Assembly: GCF_937888285.1 (NCBI RefSeq)
Contig: NZ_CALART010000107.1
Location: 1 to 64,000, forward strand
Origin: an uncultured Aquimonas sp.
Lineage (GTDB): Bacteria > Pseudomonadota > Gammaproteobacteria > Xanthomonadales > Xanthomonadaceae
Reading direction: 5' to 3'
Length of the DNA: 64,000 nt
Position numbers and translations under genes: made by a program. Below, in pieces: positions 28,901-37,298 of this stretch (positions within the stretch are counted from its first letter, which is position 1; each line of letters begins with the position of its first letter). The notes below the pieces were generated by a model, which saw nothing but the letters and a program-made list of their open reading frames with translations, searched no databases and had not been told where the DNA came from.

Positions 28901-29743
28901 ACGCACGCGGTCAGCGGCGGCGGCTACAGCGGCGTCAGCGTGCCGCCGATCACGGTGAGCATTACCGACAACGACAGCGCCACCCTCAGCACCGCGCCGG
29001 CGCTGGTGGCCGAAGGCGACAGCGGCACCCGCCCGCTTACCTTCACCCTGCAGCTGAGCGGGCAGGTCGCGGGTGGATTCAGCGTCGCCTACAGCACCCG
29101 TGCAGACACCGCGACGGCGGGCGAGGACTTCGTCGCCGCCAGCGGCAGCGTGAGCTTCGACGCCAGCGTGAACCCCAGCCGCACGGTGACCGTGCAGGTG
29201 ATCGGCGACACCGTCGCCGAAGCCGACGAGCGCTTCTTCCTCGATCTGTCCAGCAGCCAGGGTGGCCTGGTGCTCAGCCCGGTCTCTGCGATCGGTGAGA
29301 TCGTCAACGACGACTTCATCGCCGACCTGGCGCTGCGCCTGTCGCGCCTGCCCGGCGTGGTCGCCGCGGGCCAGCCGATCAGCTATGTGGTCGACGTCGA
29401 GAACCGCAGCAGCGTGCTCGCCGTGCCGCAGGCCAACCTCGCCTTCACCCCGGCGGCGCAGCTGCAGGCACTGGCCTGGACCTGCACGGCCTCACCCGGC
29501 TCGAGCTGCTCCAGCGCGAGCGGGAGCGGCGCGCTGCCGACGCTGGCCCTGGCGGTCGGCGGCAGCGCCCGCGTGCAGCTCAATGCCACGGTGCTTGCCG
29601 GCACGGCGCTCGGCACGCGCTTTGTCAGCAGCGCTGCGGTCAGCCTGGCGGCGCCGTACACGGACCCCGAGGCCGGCAACAATACCGACAGCCTGCAGAG
29701 CGAGGTCGGCATCGACGACGTGTTCGCCGACGGCTTCGAGTAA
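25991..29743 (+). CDS. Large secreted metzincin protease with Calx-beta domains
   Basis: 1250-residue exported protein. The signal peptide ends near residue 30 (LPAAAQ). A propeptide-like region is followed by a reprolysin-like catalytic domain (about 215-440) with HEIGHQFRGNH near 353-363. Then come Ig-like/PKD-like beta modules (450-890) and two Calx-beta-type domains (about 900-1110), the second with AEADERFFLDL and INDD-like ends. A DUF11-like module (1115-1240) precedes the C-terminus DDVFADGFE. In the zinc motif, position 8, normally Gly, is Arg. The tail resembles that of the BNR protein at 7.6 kb. It acts probably as a surface-displayed or secreted protease. A strong terminator follows. 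Confidence 0.9.
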   Translation: MIRTLFARQASLALVLLLLFAVLPAAAQTGAESADGLWRWSEEAAIQRSSEPRRIVPQRYRTAALDLQSLSVLLADAPHEDQVQVESSARELSLPRPDGSFERFRIVESPIMEAALAAKYPEIRTYLGQGIDDPSASLRFDLSKQGFRAQVIGWRGSYYIDPYQPRDTGNYVVYAKADAPDDGEVLRCGVTGEALPKDLPNFQRKGSQPKLSSGTVRRTYRLAMAATGEYTAFNGGTVADGLAAIVTTMNRVNGIYERELSVRMVLVANNDLIIYTDGNTDPYTNNNGSTMLGQNATNLNSVIGSANFDIGHVVSTGGGGIAGLGVVCGSGKARGVTGSGSPVGDPFDVDYVAHEIGHQFRGNHTFNGSGGSCSGGNRNGTTAYEPGSGITIQAYAGICGADNLQPNSEDYFHRVSLNEMLAFTTNASTGASCGTTNATGNTPPVVNAPAAFTIPARTPFELTASGSDANGDSLTWLWEQFDLGAANAAGSITDTGSGPLFRSFAATPSPSRVFPSWRYILNNANVAPATAPLPGTSSPSYLTAEVLPSTNRTLNFRVTARDNRAGGGGTNEASTAVTVVAAAGPFALTAPNTAVSWAAGSTQTVTWDVAGTTANGINTANVRITLSLDGGASWPIELAASTPNDGSESVSIPANTPASTQARLRVQAVGNIFFDVSDANFSITGANTPPAINVTAALSTRQGSPTATANVATVSDTQDAAGSLALVVSGAPPGLAASVQNNAGTVALSATASCELVAPGGNRAYPLQLSVTDSAGASTVAQVVVNVSRNLTPTLGTYANQTLARNASATVAPSAAPADGNGNLLGVSVSPTTLAGGGSLSVAANGQVTINVGASTPFATYPIEVEVADSCGAVERRLFDLVVDGVPPEVLLVQSGGSTAVTEAGGSDSYTVALSQAPTANVSFTATPDGQLQLSPSTLQFTTTNWATPQTITVSAVNDSVVEGPHSGVITHAVSGGGYSGVSVPPITVSITDNDSATLSTAPALVAEGDSGTRPLTFTLQLSGQVAGGFSVAYSTRADTATAGEDFVAASGSVSFDASVNPSRTVTVQVIGDTVAEADERFFLDLSSSQGGLVLSPVSAIGEIVNDDFIADLALRLSRLPGVVAAGQPISYVVDVENRSSVLAVPQANLAFTPAAQLQALAWTCTASPGSSCSSASGSGALPTLALAVGGSARVQLNATVLAGTALGTRFVSSAAVSLAAPYTDPEAGNNTDSLQSEVGIDDVFADGFE

Positions 29744-29767
29744 GCCCCGACACACGCAGCAAACAGG

Positions 29768-29793
29768 AAGGGCAGGCCGCAGGGCCTGCCCTT
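29768..29793. terminator. Bidirectional terminator between convergent genes
   Basis: AAGGGCAGGCC and GGCCTGCCCTT form an 11-bp perfect stem with a four-base loop, followed by CTTCTTCATT on the plus strand. On the minus strand the stem is followed by CCTGTTTGC. It serves the metalloprotease and the convergent glyoxalase-like gene. Confidence 0.85.
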
Positions 29794-29812
29794 CTTCATT
29801 GCGACGCGGCGA

Positions 29813-30232
29813 TCACCAGCTGCCGACGTTGGGCATCGACACCCAGGGTTCGACCGGCGCCAGCGCCTCGCCCTTCTGCAGCAGCTCGACCGAAATCAGG
29901 TCCGGGCTGCGCACGAAGGCCATGCGCCCATCGCGCGGCGGACGGTTGATGGTGATGCCCTGCGCCTGCAGATGCGCGCAGGTGGCGTGGATGTCGTCGA
30001 CGGCGAAGGCGAGATGGCCGAAGTTGCGCGCTGACCCGTAGTCCTCGTCATCGTAGTTGTAGGTCAGCTCGACCTCGACCTCGGGGTTCTCGGGCGCAGC
30101 GAGGTAGACCAGGGTGAAGCGCCCCTGCGGATAATCGCGGCGACGCGTTTCGATCAGGCCGAGGCCGTCGCACCAGAACTTCAGCGAAGCGTCGAGGTCG
30201 CGGACGCGGACCATTGCGTGGAGATATTTCAT
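29813..30232 (-). CDS. Glyoxalase I-like VOC protein
   Basis: 139-residue metal-dependent enzyme of the vicinal-oxygen-chelate family. The four ligands of glyoxalase I are visible: His5 in MKYLHAMVRV, Glu in VEVELTYNYD (near 55), His in FGHLAFAV (near 73) and Glu in ISVELLQ (near 120). It closely follows the E. coli GloA pattern, so detoxification of methylglyoxal-glutathione is likely, though VOC assignments at this level are not certain. ATG 30230-30232 has no Shine-Dalgarno: the upstream bases are CCGAATCC heptads of an intergenic repeat that ends 9 bases from the start. Confidence 0.88.
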   Translation of the reverse strand: MKYLHAMVRVRDLDASLKFWCDGLGLIETRRRDYPQGRFTLVYLAAPENPEVEVELTYNYDDEDYGSARNFGHLAFAVDDIHATCAHLQAQGITINRPPRDGRMAFVRSPDLISVELLQKGEALAPVEPWVSMPNVGSW

Positions 30233-30400
30233 GTTGAGCCGGGATTCGTTATTCGGGATTCGGGATTCGAGAGTAACCGCCATGCGGCAACGTAGAGGGC
30301 ATCACTGCAAAATGCTAAGCCAGCCGCCCGGCAACAGACCACGGCACGCCCAAACGCTTCGGCTCTCACGAATCCCAAATCCCGAATCCCCAATCCCAGC

Positions 30401-31213
<813 letters not shown>

Positions 31214-31447
31214 GGCGTGTGGGCTCCGTCGAACTTATGGGGGGCCTGGAGTGTAGGGCGTGCGCTGTGGGGTCGGTGCTGCCTTCGGGATTGGGGATTC
31301 GGGATTCAGGATTGGTCAGAGCGCGGCTCCAAAGCCTCCGGGACGCTCAAGGCAGGTTGGGCCATGCGCAGCGCGGCCCAACGTCGCAGCGTGGGCATTC
31401 GCCCGTCTGCACTGCGTCCTCGCCTGCTCTCCGCCACACTTGCGCCC

Positions 31448-32107
31448 ATGCACCTCACCGTCCGCCAGCTGCAGCGCCGATTCGGCGATACCCCGGTCCT
31501 CGATGGGCTGGATCTCGACCTCGCGCCTGGCGAGTGCGTGGCCCTGGTGGGCCGCAGCGGGGCGGGCAAGTCGACGCTTCTGCATTTGGTGGCGGGCATC
31601 GATCGCGCCGACGGCGGCGAGATCCGCTTCGATGACACGCGGCTCGACGCGCTCGATGAGACCGCGCGCACGCGCTTCCGGCGGCGGCATCTGGGGCTGG
31701 TGTTCCAGAGCTGGAACCTGGTGCCCAGCCTGTCCGCGCTAGACAATCTCTGCCTGCCGCTGGAGCTGGTCGGGATCAGCGGCACCGACGCCAGGCGGCG
31801 TGCGCAGGCGCTGCTCGATCAGCTCGGTCTGGGCGAGCTTGCCAAACGCTTCCCCGATGAACTCTCCGGCGGCCAACAGCAGCGGGTGGCGGTGGCGCGC
31901 GCGCTGGTGCACGGGCCCTCGGTGCTGCTGGCCGACGAGCCCACCGGCAGCCTCGATGCCGAAAGCGCGGCCGCGGTGATGCGGCTGTTGATCGGTGCCT
32001 GTCGCGAGGCCGGCGCCAGCCTGCTGCTGGTGACTCATGCAGCCGAGGTGATGGGCCAGGCCGATCGCCTGCTGCGCATGCAGGACGGCCGCCTGGTGCC
32101 GGCCTGA
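31448..32107 (+). CDS. ABC transporter ATP-binding protein (AttE/LolD type)
   Basis: 219-residue ATPase. Walker A is GRSGAGKST (near 35-43), the signature is [15 protein letters not shown] (near 139-153), and Walker B is VLLADEPTG. Size and sequence fit the MacB/LolD group that energises FtsX-type permeases. It is followed after 4 bases by the permease. The open frame extends to 30428 upstream but that part is antisense to the SDR gene; ATG 31448 begins at the conserved N-terminus [15 protein letters not shown] single arm of the GGTTGGGCC repeat lies at 31351-31386, upstream. Confidence 0.94.
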   Translation: MHLTVRQLQRRFGDTPVLDGLDLDLAPGECVALVGRSGAGKSTLLHLVAGIDRADGGEIRFDDTRLDALDETARTRFRRRHLGLVFQSWNLVPSLSALDNLCLPLELVGISGTDARRRAQALLDQLGLGELAKRFPDELSGGQQQRVAVARALVHGPSVLLADEPTGSLDAESAAAVMRLLIGACREAGASLLLVTHAAEVMGQADRLLRMQDGRLVPA

Positions 32108-32111
32108 GGCG

Positions 32112-34652
32112 ATGACGAAGCGACTCGCACTCACGCTGTGGAACGCGCACCGGCGCGCGCCGGGCGAGGCGCTCTTGATGCTGCTCGGCCTCGCGCTCAG
32201 CGTGGCGGTGGTGGTGGCCATCGACCTCGCGGTCGACTCCGCGCGTGGCGCCTTTCTCGAATCGCGGCGCGCGCTGTCGGGCGCGGCCACGCACCAGATC
32301 ACCGCCGATGGCGCCGAGGTGCCGGTGCGTCTGTTGGCCGAGCTGCGCGCGCAGGGGCTGTGGCGCAGCGCACCGCTGATCGAGCGCGAAGTGCTGCATG
32401 CGGGCAGCGGCGCGCGTCTGCGCCTGCTCGGCATCGAGCCCCTGAGCGAGGCTGCGCTGCGCCCATGGCTCGCGGGCGGCGTGGGCCGACGGAATGGAGC
32501 AGGCGCAGTGCCGCTCGACCCGGGCGCGCTGATCGGTCGCGACGACGTCGTGCTGCTGTCGCAGCGCTTGGCGGCGCGCTTGCAGCTCGCGCCGGGCGAC
32601 ACGCTTGCGCTCAGCGTAGACGGCCGCGCGAAAGCGCTGCGCGTGCTGGCCCTGCTGCCCGACGACCGTCTGCCCACCGGCAGCGGCGACTGGCTGCTCG
32701 CCGACATCGCCGCGGCCCAGGCCATCACCGGCCTCGAAGGCTTGACCCGCATCGATCTGATCGCCGATGAAGCCCGCGCCGCCGGAATCGCGCAGTCCCT
32801 GCCGCTGGGCCTGCGTCTCGTCGCCACCACCGAACAGGACAGCCAGCTCGCGGCAATGAGCGGCGCCTTCGAGATCAACCTGAAGGCGCTGAGCCTGCTG
32901 GCCCTGCTGGTCGGCGTGTTCGTGGTGTTCCAGACCCTGAGCTTTCTCGCCCTGCAGCGGCGTCGCCTGATCGGTCTGCTGCGCGCGCTGGGCGTGTCGA
33001 ACCGTGAGCTGGGCGCGCTGATGCTCGGCGAGGCGGCGCTGGTCGGCGTGCTGGCCGCGGGCATCGGCATCGCGCTCGGCATCGCGCTGGGCAGCGTGCT
33101 GCTGCAGGGCCTGGCGCGCAGCTACGGCGAGCTGTTCTACCGGGTTGAAGTCAGCGCGCTCAGCCTGTCGCCGCTGCTGCTGGGCAAGGCGGCCGTACTT
33201 GCCATCGCCGGTGCCATCGTCGCCGTGTTGCTGCCGCTGCGTGATGCGCTGGGCGTGCCGGTGCTGGATGCGCTGGGTCGCGACAGCGCGGGCCTGCGCG
33301 CGCCCGAGCAGCGTCTGCGCGCACTGCTGCTGCCGGCGGTCACGCTGTTCGCCGCGGGACTCGCGCTGATCCTCTACGGCCCGCAGGGATTGTTCTGGGG
33401 CTTCGCGGGTCTGTTCGCCTGCCTGATCGCAGCCCTCGGCCTGATCCCGTGGGCGGCTGGCCATGCGCTGGGCGCGCTGGAAGCGGTGCTGCGCGAAGCC
33501 CCGGTGCGCTGGCGCTGGCTGATCGCCGGCACCCGCCGCACGCTCGGCCGCACCGGCATCGCACTGGCCGCGCTGGCGCTGGCCATCGCCACCGTGATCG
33601 GCATGAGCAGCATGATCCACAGCTTTCGCGAAGCGCTGAGCGTGTGGATCGACCGCAGCCTGCAGGCGCAGGTCTACCTCTCGGCCGGTGGCCGCAGCGC
33701 GCTGCCGGACGGACTGGTGGAAGCCGCAGGGGCACTGGAGGGCGTCGAGGGCATTGGCCTCAACCGCCGCAGCCAGCGCTTGCCCGAGTCCGGCCCCGTG
33801 GAAGTCGTGGGCTTGCAGCTGCCCGCGCAGGGCCGCAGCGGCTTCGAACTGATCGCGGGCGCGGAAGACCCGCAGCTCTGGTCGCGCTTCGCGGCCGGCG
33901 AGGCCCTGATCAGCGAGCCGCTGTCGCAGCGCCTGAAGCTCGCTGTCGGCGATGCGTTCCGGATGCCCACGCCGCAGGGCCAGGTCGATCTGCGTGTCGC
34001 CGCCATCTACCGCGACTACAGCAGCCCGCAGGGCGTGCTGACGCTGGACCTGGCGCGCTACCAGCAGCTGTTCGGTGATCGCGCGGTGGGCGCCCTGGCT
34101 CTGTACGCGCCGGTGAGCGAAGCGGCGCGACTCAAGGCTGAACTCGAAGCGCTGATCGCCACGCGCTTCGCCGAGCACGCCGGCCTGCAGGTGGTAACTG
34201 CCGGCGAGATCCGCGCGATCAGCCTGGAGGTGTTCGCACGCACCTTCGCGATCACCGACGTGCTGCGTCTGCTGGCGGGCCTGATCGCCGTGGTCGCGGT
34301 GCTGGGCGCGCTGTCGGCGCTGGCGATCGAGCGCAGCCGCGAGTTCGCCCTGCTGCGCGCGCTGGGCCTGACGCCGGTCGAACTCTCGCGCCTGCAGCGC
34401 GTGCAGGGCGGCGTGCTCGGCCTGATCGCCGGCCTGGCTGCCTTGCCGCTGGGCCTCGGCCTCGCCGTGCTGCTGATCGAAGTGATCAACCGCCGCAGCT
34501 TCGGCTGGAGCATGCAGCTCGATCTGCCCTGGGCGCAGATCGCCAGCGCCATCGTGATCTCGACCCTGGCCGCGGTGCTCGCTGCCTGGTGGCCGGCGCG
34601 ACGCAGCGCGGGCGCGGACCTGAGTCGACAGCTGCGGGGGGCAGGGGCATGA
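32112..34652 (+). CDS. FtsX-like ABC permease with two FtsX domains
   Basis: 846-residue inner-membrane permease. The layout is TM1 (about 17-38), a large periplasmic domain, three helices (about 255-390), a second half beginning near 395 with its own helix and periplasmic domain, and three terminal helices (about 710-835, with AIERSREFALLRALGLTP before them). This duplicated-FtsX architecture belongs to the AttFG/YbbP group. The gene overlaps a downstream ATG at 34649 (ATGA). Together with the ATPase and the CrtC-like lipoprotein it matches the AttEFGH-type arrangement. Substrate unknown; this is probably lipoprotein or lipid handling rather than drug export. Confidence 0.92.
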   Translation: MTKRLALTLWNAHRRAPGEALLMLLGLALSVAVVVAIDLAVDSARGAFLESRRALSGAATHQITADGAEVPVRLLAELRAQGLWRSAPLIEREVLHAGSGARLRLLGIEPLSEAALRPWLAGGVGRRNGAGAVPLDPGALIGRDDVVLLSQRLAARLQLAPGDTLALSVDGRAKALRVLALLPDDRLPTGSGDWLLADIAAAQAITGLEGLTRIDLIADEARAAGIAQSLPLGLRLVATTEQDSQLAAMSGAFEINLKALSLLALLVGVFVVFQTLSFLALQRRRLIGLLRALGVSNRELGALMLGEAALVGVLAAGIGIALGIALGSVLLQGLARSYGELFYRVEVSALSLSPLLLGKAAVLAIAGAIVAVLLPLRDALGVPVLDALGRDSAGLRAPEQRLRALLLPAVTLFAAGLALILYGPQGLFWGFAGLFACLIAALGLIPWAAGHALGALEAVLREAPVRWRWLIAGTRRTLGRTGIALAALALAIATVIGMSSMIHSFREALSVWIDRSLQAQVYLSAGGRSALPDGLVEAAGALEGVEGIGLNRRSQRLPESGPVEVVGLQLPAQGRSGFELIAGAEDPQLWSRFAAGEALISEPLSQRLKLAVGDAFRMPTPQGQVDLRVAAIYRDYSSPQGVLTLDLARYQQLFGDRAVGALALYAPVSEAARLKAELEALIATRFAEHAGLQVVTAGEIRAISLEVFARTFAITDVLRLLAGLIAVVAVLGALSALAIERSREFALLRALGLTPVELSRLQRVQGGVLGLIAGLAALPLGLGLAVLLIEVINRRSFGWSMQLDLPWAQIASAIVISTLAAVLAAWWPARRSAGADLSRQLRGAGA

Positions 34653-34671
34653 CTGTTCAAAGGCGCTCCAT

Positions 34672-34792
34672 GCCGCGCAGCGGCGCGGATGTTGTCGAGA
34701 AAGTCCCGGATCGTCGTGCCCGCGAAGGCGGGCACCCAGCGTGGAACTGGGCCCCCGCCTGCGCGGGGGCGACGGCAACGGCACGCAAGGCG
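34672..34792. repeat. Palindromic repeat unit inserted in the Att-type operon
   Basis: A diverged unit of the 5.9-7.0 kb repeat family: TGTCGAGAAAGTCCCGGATCG, then GTGCCCGCGAAGGCGGGCAC and CCCCCGCCTGCGCGGGGG palindromes. It separates the permease stop from the lipobox-containing start region of the next gene, and keeps an open frame through it. Confidence 0.75.
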
Positions 34793-34822
34793 GGAACTCT
34801 GCTTGGCGAGAGGAGCGCGTGG

Positions 34823-36040
34823 TTGCCACCGCCTGCGTGGGTGCGAATCGCAGGCTTCGCGCTGGCGCTGCTGCTCGCTGGCTGCGGCCTCGATCAGGCC
34901 CCGCTCGATGCAGCAAACGCGCGCTCTGACGTGCAGCGCTCCGGGCGGCCGCCTGTGGCGGCTGCAAGCAGCGAGCAAGCCACCACCACCCCGGCACCAC
35001 TCGCCCGAACCCTGCAGCTCGGCGAGGACACCGCAGGCTTCGACACCGTCGCGCCGCGCGCGCTCGGCTTCCCCGCCGACCACGGCGCGCATCCGCGGCA
35101 TCGCATCGAGTGGTGGTACCTCACCGCGCGCCTTCAGAACGCGCAGGGCCGGCGATTCGGCGCGCAGTGGGCGCTGTTCCGCTTCGCGCTGCGCCCGGAA
35201 GACGCGGCCACCCGCGCCGACTTCGCGGGCGGGCAGGTCTACATGCTGCACGCGGCGGTGAGTGATCTCGACCGCGGCGGCTTCCGCCACGTCGAGCGCT
35301 TCGCCCGCGGTGCTGTCGGGTTGGCGGGCGTGCAGACCTCGCCCTGGCGCGGCTGGCTGGGCGACTGCGTGGGTGCGTCGTCCGACGCGCAGCAGCTGCT
35401 GCCGCTCACGCTCGACTGCGGTGGCGAGGATTTCCGTTACCGGCTGGAACTGTCGGAATCGGGCCCAAGAGTGCTGCACGGCGAGGGCGGCTACAGCGCG
35501 AAGTCGGACCTGCCGGGTGCCGCCTCGTACTACTACGCCTATCCGTTTCTCGACGCGCGCGGCGAGATCGAGATGGACGGCGAGACGCATGCGGTGCAGG
35601 GCGGCGCCTGGTACGACCACGAGTGGACCTCCAGCCTGCTCGGCGACGCCCAGGTCGGCTGGGACTGGTTCTCGCTGCGCTTCGATTCGGGTGAGGCCCT
35701 GATGCTGTTCCACATCCGCGATCGTTCTGGCGAAGTCGTTTCCAGTCGCGGCAGCTTTATCCACGCCGACGGCAGGGTCGAGCCGTTCGCCGATGGCATG
35801 GTGGAAGCCAACGCACAGCGCCAGTGGCTCAGCCCCAAAACCGGCGTGCGCTATCCGCTGGGCTGGCGCCTGCGCTCGACGCGCTTCGACTTCGATCTCG
35901 AAGTCGACAGCGTGCAGGACGCGCAAGAGCTGGACACCACGGTGCGCTACTGGGAGGGCGCGATCGATGCGCGCGGGCGCCTGGGCGGGCGCGAGGCGCA
36001 GGCCGAGGGCTATCTGGAGCTGACCGGCTACGGCGAGTGA
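34823..36040 (+). CDS. CrtC/AttH-like lipoprotein (carotenoid 1,2-hydratase family fold)
   Basis: 405 residues from TTG 34823. It opens with a lipoprotein signal, VRIAGFALALLLAGC, with the lipobox Cys near residue 21, so it is probably a periplasmic lipoprotein. The lipocalin-like domain shows HRIEWWYLTARLQ (near 95) and YDHEWTSSLLGDAQVGWDW (near 265), hallmarks of the AttH/CrtC family. I chose TTG 34823 because AGGAG at 34811-34815 is correctly spaced. An ATG at 34649 overlapping the permease stop is in frame, but its 58 extra codons are repeat-derived and would bury the signal peptide. Role with the ABC transporter inferred from gene order; carotenoid hydration is not implied. Confidence 0.85.
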   Translation: MPPPAWVRIAGFALALLLAGCGLDQAPLDAANARSDVQRSGRPPVAAASSEQATTTPAPLARTLQLGEDTAGFDTVAPRALGFPADHGAHPRHRIEWWYLTARLQNAQGRRFGAQWALFRFALRPEDAATRADFAGGQVYMLHAAVSDLDRGGFRHVERFARGAVGLAGVQTSPWRGWLGDCVGASSDAQQLLPLTLDCGGEDFRYRLELSESGPRVLHGEGGYSAKSDLPGAASYYYAYPFLDARGEIEMDGETHAVQGGAWYDHEWTSSLLGDAQVGWDWFSLRFDSGEALMLFHIRDRSGEVVSSRGSFIHADGRVEPFADGMVEANAQRQWLSPKTGVRYPLGWRLRSTRFDFDLEVDSVQDAQELDTTVRYWEGAIDARGRLGGREAQAEGYLELTGYGE

Positions 36041-36380
36041 TTGGCGCCGGCGGCATCGCAACCGCCGGCCACGAGGCCCGCATAGGGTGGGCCCTGGCCC
36101 ACCGCGGTATCGCGCTCGCTCGGGTGCAGCCGCGTCCGCGCATTTCGCCTTGCGCCTCATCGGTGAAGAGGACCGGGGCCAGTGTTCGGCTCATGGTGGG
36201 CCAGGGCCCACCCTATGAGCGATTGCCGCTATCGAGGCTTCGATCAGCTCATGGTGGGCCAGGGCCCACCCTATGCGCGATTGCCGTTATCGAGGCTTCG
36301 ATCAGCCATGCGCGATCCGCGGTGCGCGCCCCGGAAAACGCGTGGCGCATTGACCTGAGCAGAGCCCGCAGCCCCAGTCC
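36041..36380. repeat. Gap with three GGTGGGCC palindromes and a 58-bp direct tandem repeat
   Basis: Palindromes of the GGTGGGCCNGGGCCCACC family lie at about 36086-36103, 36195-36212 and 36253-36270, the last two inverted relative to the first. The last two belong to a 58-bp direct repeat (about 36190-36305) that also contains GATTGCCG and TATCGAGGCTTCGATCAG. No gene seen. Confidence 0.85.
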
Positions 36381-37214
36381 TCAACCCGCCGCCGGCAGCG
36401 CGCAGCTCTGCAGGGGCTCGGCGCTCGCCTGCGCCCAAGCCTCGGCTGCCACCGGTGCGGGTGTCTGCGGGAACGCGATATGTGCGACCACATTCTTGCG
36501 TGCGCTCTCGCGGATATTGGTCATGCCCTCGAAGCGCAGCAGCCACTGGTCGGAATCGCGGTAGATCACGTCGATGGCCGGCGCGAACAGCCCGAACACC
36601 CCGCTCAGCGACAGGCGCATCCGGCTGGCGGCCTCGCCCTCGATCTCAAGCGCCTCGACCTTGCTCAGCCGGAAGCCGTAGCTGCGCGCCCGCGAGGGCA
36701 CGAGGAAGTCGATGGGCACGCTCTCACCGGCCTGCAGCTGCGCCCAGTGCTGACGCACGAAGGGCTCGAAGCCAGCGTCGGCAACGATGGACTCGATGTC
36801 CTCCAGCGGCGTCTGCTGGGCGCGCTCGCCGGCGCCACCGAAGACAATCCAGGCCTCGCCCTCGCGGCGCAGGCCCTCGCGGTAGTCGAGCCGCGCATCG
36901 ACCAGGTCGAAGGCCGGCGCGAAGGGCTGGGCGCCGTACTCGACCTGCTTGCGCGCGAACGGCGTACCGTCGGCGCAGCGGTACAGCACCAGCCGTTCGA
37001 CCGGCTGCCCGGCCTGCTCGCGCAGCAGGTGCTCTTCGACGTAGATCAAGGCACCGCTTCCGGGCGACCGCGCTTCGCCGGAGTAGCCGAGCAGGCGCGC
37101 GCCCTCGCCCGGCTCGGGCACGGCGGCGTGGGCGACCGCGAGCGAGGCGCTGAGTCCGATCGCGAGCAGGGCAGGGCGCGGCAGGCGTTGCAGGAGGCGG
37201 CTTGGAGATGTCAT
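36381..37214 (-). CDS. Exported protein of unknown function, 277 residues
   Basis: Unrecognised. A signal peptide ends near residue 30 (LAVAHA). The mature part is mixed alpha/beta with QVEYGAQPFAPAFDLVDARLDYREGL and a repeated SRMRLSLSGVFGLFAPAIDVIYRD segment, and has few cysteines. It should be periplasmic. It is transcribed in the same direction as the alcohol dehydrogenase, 85 bp after it, but a strong hairpin lies between the two, so they may be separate units. Confidence 0.8.
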   Translation of the reverse strand: MTSPSRLLQRLPRPALLAIGLSASLAVAHAAVPEPGEGARLLGYSGEARSPGSGALIYVEEHLLREQAGQPVERLVLYRCADGTPFARKQVEYGAQPFAPAFDLVDARLDYREGLRREGEAWIVFGGAGERAQQTPLEDIESIVADAGFEPFVRQHWAQLQAGESVPIDFLVPSRARSYGFRLSKVEALEIEGEAASRMRLSLSGVFGLFAPAIDVIYRDSDQWLLRFEGMTNIRESARKNVVAHIAFPQTPAPVAAEAWAQASAEPLQSCALPAAG

Positions 37215-37253
37215 GGACGCATGCTCGGTGAGGACCGCGTAAGCCGGCGTGCA

Positions 37254-37290
37254 GGCCGCGTGCGCAGCGCGTCAAGGCGCGCACGCGGCC
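37254..37290 (-). terminator. 12-bp GC hairpin after the alcohol dehydrogenase gene
   Basis: GGCCGCGTGCGC (37254-37265) and GCGCACGCGGCC (37279-37290) pair perfectly. It lies just after the dehydrogenase stop on the minus strand. There is no T-run, so terminator function is likely but not certain. Confidence 0.55.
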
Positions 37291-37298
37291 CGATCGCC

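Noticed and set aside
26855..28906. 683-residue antisense frame over the large protease
   Set aside because: Mirror of a repetitive high-GC gene; no start signal or domain.
34649..34822. ATG-coupled start of the CrtC/AttH-like lipoprotein
   Set aside because: 58 extra codons come from a palindromic repeat and would place a charged leader ahead of the lipobox. Kept as an alternative in the feature text.
31776..35000. 1074-residue antisense frame across the ABC operon
   Set aside because: Opposite-strand shadow of three well-supported genes; Gln/Arg/Ala-rich composition.
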